Of a DNA stretch of 64,000 nucleotides, positions 58,673 through 64,000 are shown piece by piece. Position numbers and translations under genes: made by a program. This stretch comes from Pseudoxanthomonas kaohsiungensis (GTDB lineage: Bacteria; Pseudomonadota; Gammaproteobacteria; Xanthomonadales; Xanthomonadaceae). The notes below the pieces were generated by a model. It worked only from the letters and a program-made list of their open reading frames with translations. It did not search any database and was not told the DNA's origin. Each line of letters begins with the position of its first letter. The stretch's first letter is position 1. Location: contig NZ_PDWO01000004.1 in assembly GCF_010211765.1 (NCBI RefSeq), positions 1 through 64,000 of the forward strand. The letters run 5' to 3'.

Positions 58673-59464
58673 TCAGTCGAGTACGTCGAAGCCGCGGCGC
58701 TCGAAGATCGCGCGCGCCGCAGGCGAAGAGAGCCAGCGCACGAAGTCGCGCGCAGGAGCGGGTGCGGCCGCCAGCGCCGCGACCGGATACACGATGGGCG
58801 GATGGCTGCCGGAGGGGAAGGTCGCGACCACGCGCACGCGCGGCTCGGCCTTCGCGTCGGAGGCGTAGACGATGCCCAGCGGCGCCTCGCCGCGTGCCAC
58901 CAGCATCAGCGCCGCGCGCACGCTTTCCGTCTCCGCCAGGCGCGCGGACAGGCCATTCCACTGCCCGAGCGATTCCAGCGCGGCGCGGCCGTACTTGCCG
59001 GCCGGGACCGACGCCGTCTGGGCGATGGCCAGGCGGCCCTCACCGAGCGCGGCGGCGATGGCGCCGGGCCTGGACAGGTCGACCTTGCCGGCGCCGGCCT
59101 GCGGCGCGACCAGCACCAGCCGGTTGCCCAGCAGGTGGCGGCGGCTGCCGGCATCGATCCGGTTGCGTCGCTGCAGGTAATCCATCCACTCCAGGTCGGC
59201 GGAAGCGAACACCTGTGCCGGCGCGCCCTGTTCGATCTGCCGCGCCAGCGCCGAACTTGCCGCGTAGGACACGCGCACCGGCGTGCCGGTGGCCTGCTGG
59301 TAGGCGGCAGCGGCCTCGTCCAGCGATTCCTTGAGGCTCGCGGCGGCGAACACGGTCAGCGGCGCGCGTTCCGCCGACCGCGCCGGGGCGGGCGATGCGA
59401 GCATGCCCATTCCCAGCGCCAGCATGGCCAGTGCGCGCAACAGCGGAATGGTCGTGGCAGGCAT
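58673..59464 (-). CDS. modA: Molybdate-binding periplasmic protein ModA
   Basis: A 263-residue solute-binding protein. The signal peptide (about 1-30) ends near ARSAERAP. The mature domain begins [15 protein letters not shown], with the Ser of AAASL as a typical oxyanion ligand, and has [26 protein letters not shown] and GIVYASDA. It heads modABC. A 62-bp gap separates it from the upstream nuclease gene; no ModE-like site was recognised. Confidence 0.93.
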   Translation of the reverse strand: MPATTIPLLRALAMLALGMGMLASPAPARSAERAPLTVFAAASLKESLDEAAAAYQQATGTPVRVSYAASSALARQIEQGAPAQVFASADLEWMDYLQRRNRIDAGSRRHLLGNRLVLVAPQAGAGKVDLSRPGAIAAALGEGRLAIAQTASVPAGKYGRAALESLGQWNGLSARLAETESVRAALMLVARGEAPLGIVYASDAKAEPRVRVVATFPSGSHPPIVYPVAALAAAPAPARDFVRWLSSPAARAIFERRGFDVLD

Positions 59465-59526
59465 GCGGTCGTGCTCCGGTGGGGCGTTGCGGCGGAATGT
59501 CGTGGCGGTGCCGGCGTCGGCCGACG

Positions 59527-60366
59527 CTAGCGACCGGTTGCGAATGCCTCGTTGAGCGTGGCGGCCAGCCGCGCGCCGCCCAGCCGCAGCTGCGTTTCGG
59601 CCGTGGGCAGGTGCGCGGCGACGTAGGCGTCGCCGATCACGTGGCCGGACGGATAGAAGCCCGGCGTGGCGACCAGCCGGCAGGACTGTTCGGCCCACAA
59701 CTGCGGTGCGCGCGGCGGCAGTGGCGGCACCGGCGCTGGCGCCGGCAGGGCACGCAACCGTGCCAACCAGGCGTCCTCGTCCAGGCGCTGCGCGTTGAGC
59801 ATGCCGCTGTCCCATAGCGAATGCAGGTTGCTGCCCTTGCCGCGCCAGTTGACCTGGTAATCGTTGCCGCCGCGATCGTCGGCATGGCCGGCATGCAGCG
59901 GCTGGTGCACGTCGCCGACGAAGTGGACCACGAACTTCAATGCCTGGCGGCGTTCGGCATCGCTGCGGCTCGGGTCGGACAGGATCGCGGTCTGCTCCTG
60001 GATCGCGGTGACGACGCAGTTGCCGCCGGGGCAGTCGCGTACCGCGTCGAACGCGCAGTCCGGATCTCCGATGTTGACGTAATGCCAGCGCGACGAACGC
60101 TTGCCCAGCCCGGGATCGTTGGCGCGCAGTTCGTCGGCCCAGTTGGCGATGCCGGCCAGGGTGGGGTCCGCTTCGGCCTGCAGCAGCCGGGCGATGCCGG
60201 CGCGTGCCTCGGGCGTGAGGTCGGCGTCGGCCAGGCGTGCCACCAGGCGGTGGCCGAGCGGGCCCCACGCATGGGCGGGCAGGGCGAAGGACAGGGCGAG
60301 CAGCGCCGCCAGCCAGCGCGACGGGCGGCGCGTGGGGGGTGCGGAGGGATGCGACGGGTGGGTCAT
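59527..60366 (-). CDS. S1/P1-type single-strand nuclease, secreted
   Basis: A 279-residue zinc nuclease. A signal peptide (about 1-33, ending AHA) exposes Trp34 as the mature N-terminus, the hallmark Trp that coordinates zinc through its amino group. Further ligand segments are GPLGHR (His39), HYVNI, and [22 protein letters not shown] with several His/Asp ligands. Such enzymes cut RNA and single-stranded DNA and release nucleoside monophosphates outside the cell, likely for phosphate or base recovery. It is upstream of modABC but shares no evident role. Confidence 0.93.
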   Translation of the reverse strand: MTHPSHPSAPPTRRPSRWLAALLALSFALPAHAWGPLGHRLVARLADADLTPEARAGIARLLQAEADPTLAGIANWADELRANDPGLGKRSSRWHYVNIGDPDCAFDAVRDCPGGNCVVTAIQEQTAILSDPSRSDAERRQALKFVVHFVGDVHQPLHAGHADDRGGNDYQVNWRGKGSNLHSLWDSGMLNAQRLDEDAWLARLRALPAPAPVPPLPPRAPQLWAEQSCRLVATPGFYPSGHVIGDAYVAAHLPTAETQLRLGGARLAATLNEAFATGR

Positions 60367-60442
60367 GCCCCCACTTTAACCGACCGGCCTTGCGGCCCCC
60401 GCCGCAGGCGGTCGCATCCCTCCGCTGGGGAATCGCATGAAG

Positions 60443-61066
60443 TCAGAACTTCATGACATAAGCGGCGCCGTACACCAGCGGGTCGATGTTGGCCGTGCCC
60501 AGGCGCGCGCCGTCGACGCGGACGCTGCTGTCGATGTCGATCCAGCGCACGTCCACGCGGACGGCGGCGTTCTCGCTGACGCGGAAGTCCAGGCCTGCAT
60601 GCGCGGCCAGGCCCCAGGAATCGCCGAGCTCCAGCTCGGTGCCTTCCAGCGCGCCGCGGGTGTCCTCGCTGAAGAACGTGGTGTAGTTCAGGCCCACGCC
60701 CACCAGCGGCGAGACCACGCCCTTGTCGTTGAAGTGGTACTGCAGGCTGAACGTCGGCGGCAGGTGCTTGGTGCTGCCGACCCGACCCACGCCCTTGACC
60801 GAGATGTCGTGCTGGAACGGCCAGGCCGCCAGCACTTCAATCCCGAGGTTGTCGCGGATGAAGTACTCGAAGGTCAGGCTCGGCTTGGCGTCGCTGCCGA
60901 CCGACAACGGCAGGGTGCCCCCGGCCAGGGTGCCGTTGTCCGACTTGGGGTCGACCTGGTGCACGCCCAGGCCCAGGGTCCAGTCTCCGGCGGACTGGGC
61001 GAAGGCGGGGGCGGCCGCGACGGCCAGGCCGGCGGCGAACAGGACGGGGAGGAGCTTCTGTTTCAT
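60443..61066 (-). CDS. ompW: OmpW-family outer membrane protein
   Basis: A 207-residue eight-stranded barrel. A signal peptide (1-23, AFA-Q) is followed by WTLGLGVHQVDPKSDNG, the segment FEYFIRDNLGIEVLAAWPFQHDI and PPTFSLQYHFNDKG...SPLVGVGLNYTTFF, diagnostic of OmpW, and a C-terminal Phe (YVMKF). OmpW is linked to redox and hydrophobic compound traffic and in E. coli is controlled by FNR. A near-perfect FNR-type dyad lies 63 bp upstream of the start. Confidence 0.95.
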   Translation of the reverse strand: MKQKLLPVLFAAGLAVAAAPAFAQSAGDWTLGLGVHQVDPKSDNGTLAGGTLPLSVGSDAKPSLTFEYFIRDNLGIEVLAAWPFQHDISVKGVGRVGSTKHLPPTFSLQYHFNDKGVVSPLVGVGLNYTTFFSEDTRGALEGTELELGDSWGLAAHAGLDFRVSENAAVRVDVRWIDIDSSVRVDGARLGTANIDPLVYGAAYVMKF

Positions 61067-61128
61067 GGGTAAGCGCTCGTGGCGTGTGGAGTTCGGCGCC
61101 AGTGTCCCGCCGCCGCGCGCCGCGCGCC

Positions 61129-62260
<1,132 letters not shown>

Positions 62261-62291
62261 GCGGCGGCACGCCGCGGCGTAAGTTGCACCG

Positions 62292-62323
62292 GAAAGGGCG
62301 CCGCAGGGCGCCCTTTCGCGTTT
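62292..62323 (+). terminator. Rho-independent terminator of gap
   Basis: gaaagggcgcc (62292-62302), loop gcag, ggcgccctttc (62307-62317), then gcgttt. An 11-bp perfect stem 31 bp after the gap stop. Confidence 0.85.
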
Positions 62324-62453
62324 AACGCGGCGCTTACGGACGGCGTCGCGGCCTTGCATTCCCGCCGCGCATCGCCGACGCTGCCGGCGCCATGGCCGGC
62401 AGGGATCCGCCGGCCACCGCTGCGCGACGCGTACCGATACGGACGGGGGAGGA

Positions 62454-64000
62454 ATGGACGACGTGGCAGGGATACTCGTGATCGTGGGCCTGGCCTTGCT
62501 GGCCATGCCGGTGTTGCTGGTCGTCGCGCTGGTATCGCTCTCCTCGCTGAAGGGGCGCGTGGCCGAACTCGAAAGGAACCTGGCGGAGCTGCGGTTCGCG
62601 GCCGAGCGTCCGTCCGTGCGCGAAAGTGGCGCGGCGGCGGCTCCGCGCGATCCGGCGGTGCCGCCGGGTCCACAGCCCGCATCGGCGGCCGGCGATGCCC
62701 CGACCCTGTCCGAACTGATGCGGCGGCAGGCCGGCGACGCCACCGCGCCGGCCGCGCCGGCGGTACCCGCACCGCCGCAGGCGCCCGTCGGACCGCCCGC
62801 CACGCCCCCGACGGCGTCCGCGACCGGTGCCGCCGCCTCCGCGCCCCCGCCGTTGCCGCCGCCGGGCCCGCGGCAGGAGGCCGCCCGGGAGACGGTCGAC
62901 GATACCGCGCGCGCGCGCGCGGCCACGGCCTCGGCGCGCATCGCCCATGGACGCGCCGCGCCGGCGGAGAACGCGCTGCTGCGCATGGTCAAGCGCTGGT
63001 TCACGGTCGGCAACGTGCCAGTCAAGATCGGCATGCTGGTGCTGCTGGCGGGCGTGGCCGCGCTGCTGAAGTACGCCAGCGACCAGGGCCTGTTCGTGCT
63101 GCCGCTGGAACTGCGCCTGGCGGCCGTGGCGGCCGCGGCGCTGGGCGCGCTGGTCTTCGCCTGGCGACGCCGCGACAGCAACCGCATCTTCGCGCTGAGC
63201 CTGCAGGGCGGGGCGATCGGCGTGCTGCTGCTGACCGTGTTCGCCGCCTTCAAGCTCTATGGCGTGATCGACCCGGGGCCGGCGTTCGCGCTGAGCGTGC
63301 TGCTGGTGGCCGGCATGGGACTGCTGGCGGTGCTGCAGGACGCCAAGGCGCTGGCGGTTTTCGCGCTGCTCGCCGGCTTCCTCGCGCCGCTGTGGCTGTC
63401 GACCGGCAGCGGCAACCATGTCGCGCTGTTCTCGTACTACGCGCTGCTCAACGCGGCGATCGTGGCCATCGCCTGGTTCCGTGCCTGGCGCATCCTCAAC
63501 CTGCTCGGCTTCCTCTTCACCTTCGGCATCGGCAGCCTGTGGGGTGCCAGCGCCTACACGCCGGAGAAGTTCGCCAGCACGCAGCCGTTCCTGCTGCTGT
63601 TCTTCGCGTTCTACCTGGTCGTGCCGATCCTGTTCGCGCGGCGGCAGCCGGCGGGGCGGCGCGACCTGGTCGACGGTTGCCTGGTGTTCGGCACGCCGCT
63701 GGTGGCATTCACGCTGCAGGCCGGCCTGATGGACGGCCTGTTCGCCGATGGCAGCCGCATGCCATTGGCGCTGTGCGCGCTGGGACTGGCCCTGCTGTAC
63801 GCGGCATTGGCATGGGTACTGCTGCGCCGCGCCGGCTACCGGGTGCTCGGCCAGTCGCATGCGATCCTGGCGGTCGGCTTCGCCACCCTGGCCGTGCCGC
63901 TGGCGCTGTCGGCACGCGCCACCGCGAGCGTGTTCGCGCTGGAAGGCGCCGGCCTGGTCTGGCTCGGCCTGCGCCAGGGGCGTGGCCTGCCGGTGTTCAA
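62454..64000 (+). CDS. DUF2339 polytopic membrane protein, 3' partial
   Basis: The frame opens at ATG 62454 with GGGGGAGG just upstream and stays open to the window end (515 codons plus two bases), so the C-terminus is missing. It starts with a membrane helix (about 6-28), a short coiled-coil (LKGRVAELERNLAELR), a 120-residue Pro/Ala-rich linker, then WFTVGNVPVKIGMLVLLAGVAALLKYA, the DUF2339 opening, and a long series of hydrophobic helices with FSYYALLNAAIVAIAWFRAWRILNLLGF and DLVDGCLVFGTPLVAF. DUF2339 proteins are about 900 residues with 20 or more helices; function unknown. Confidence 0.9.
   Translation, partial: MDDVAGILVIVGLALLAMPVLLVVALVSLSSLKGRVAELERNLAELRFAAERPSVRESGAAAAPRDPAVPPGPQPASAAGDAPTLSELMRRQAGDATAPAAPAVPAPPQAPVGPPATPPTASATGAAASAPPPLPPPGPRQEAARETVDDTARARAATASARIAHGRAAPAENALLRMVKRWFTVGNVPVKIGMLVLLAGVAALLKYASDQGLFVLPLELRLAAVAAAALGALVFAWRRRDSNRIFALSLQGGAIGVLLLTVFAAFKLYGVIDPGPAFALSVLLVAGMGLLAVLQDAKALAVFALLAGFLAPLWLSTGSGNHVALFSYYALLNAAIVAIAWFRAWRILNLLGFLFTFGIGSLWGASAYTPEKFASTQPFLLLFFAFYLVVPILFARRQPAGRRDLVDGCLVFGTPLVAFTLQAGLMDGLFADGSRMPLALCALGLALLYAALAWVLLRRAGYRVLGQSHAILAVGFATLAVPLALSARATASVFALEGAGLVWLGLRQGRGLPVF

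Noticed and set aside
57292-59464. Riboswitch (molybdenum cofactor) controlling modABC
   Set aside because: Only 62 bp lie upstream of modA and no conserved multi-stem structure was recognised.

Overview
The window is about 70% GC with dense coding, many GTGA/ATGA start-stop overlaps and GTAG-type palindromic intergenic repeats. Together with the mrcA<>pilMNOPQ and moxR-bat gene orders, this points to a gammaproteobacterium of the Xanthomonadaceae (Lysobacter, Luteimonas, Pseudoxanthomonas or Stenotrophomonas relatives); genus cannot be fixed by eye. It reads as ordinary chromosome: no prophage, integrase, IS transposase, CRISPR array, rRNA or tRNA was seen. Fifty protein genes are supported, two of them cut by the window edges. 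Bases 1-19 match the Nextera transposon mosaic end at 17 of 19 positions, so the left edge is probably a contig end carrying adapter sequence, and the first gene (rluD) lacks its true start.

Layout. 1-2.0 kb: rluD end and pgeF, then five alternating REP palindromes. 2.0-6.0 kb (minus): trehalose cluster otsB, a GH15 glycosidase and otsA. 6.4-10.4 kb: a TonB-dependent receptor and an NCS2 permease separated by a perfect 22-bp inverted repeat. 10.5-12.2 kb: DUF3014 and DUF4166 proteins and a GIY-YIG protein. 12.3-20.1 kb: clpB behind a near-consensus sigma-32 promoter, dps (minus), and hrpA with an in-frame palindromic insertion. 20.2-29.2 kb: a secreted protein of unknown role, relA and spoT side by side, ridA, recG and a nucleoside hydrolase. 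29.2-31.1 kb: ribosomal protein L31 type B and citrate synthase. 31.2-39.6 kb: an orphan protein and mrcA (minus), then the type IV pilus operon pilMNOPQ. 39.7-46.7 kb: moxR-DUF58-DUF4381-batA-batB/TPR-batD. 46.7-50.2 kb: a dicarboxylate/amino acid:cation symporter and transketolase. 50.3-54.5 kb (minus): M23 peptidase, L,D-transpeptidase, BolA and an acetyl-CoA hydrolase family protein. 54.6-57.2 kb: BlaI-type repressor, M56 sensor with a TonB_C domain, and a lipoprotein, behind a promoter with two dyad operators. 57.3-61.1 kb (minus): modABC, an S1/P1 nuclease and OmpW. 61.3-64.0 kb: gap and the start of a DUF2339 membrane protein.

Themes. Stress physiology recurs: trehalose, ClpB, Dps, and the two (p)ppGpp enzymes RelA (EFDD) and SpoT (RFRD with an intact HD site). 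The cell envelope is the other theme: PBP1a, pilus secretin, L,D-transpeptidase/M23, Bat proteins, OmpW. The most distinctive sequence features are repeats at gene borders. Three genes (pgeF, hrpA, spoT) take their TAG stop codon from the edge of a palindromic repeat, and a fourth repeat is translated inside hrpA. I found no convincing wholly new system; the best leads are the repeat-gene interplay, the tandem relA-spoT, and the BlaI/M56-TonB_C/lipoprotein module.
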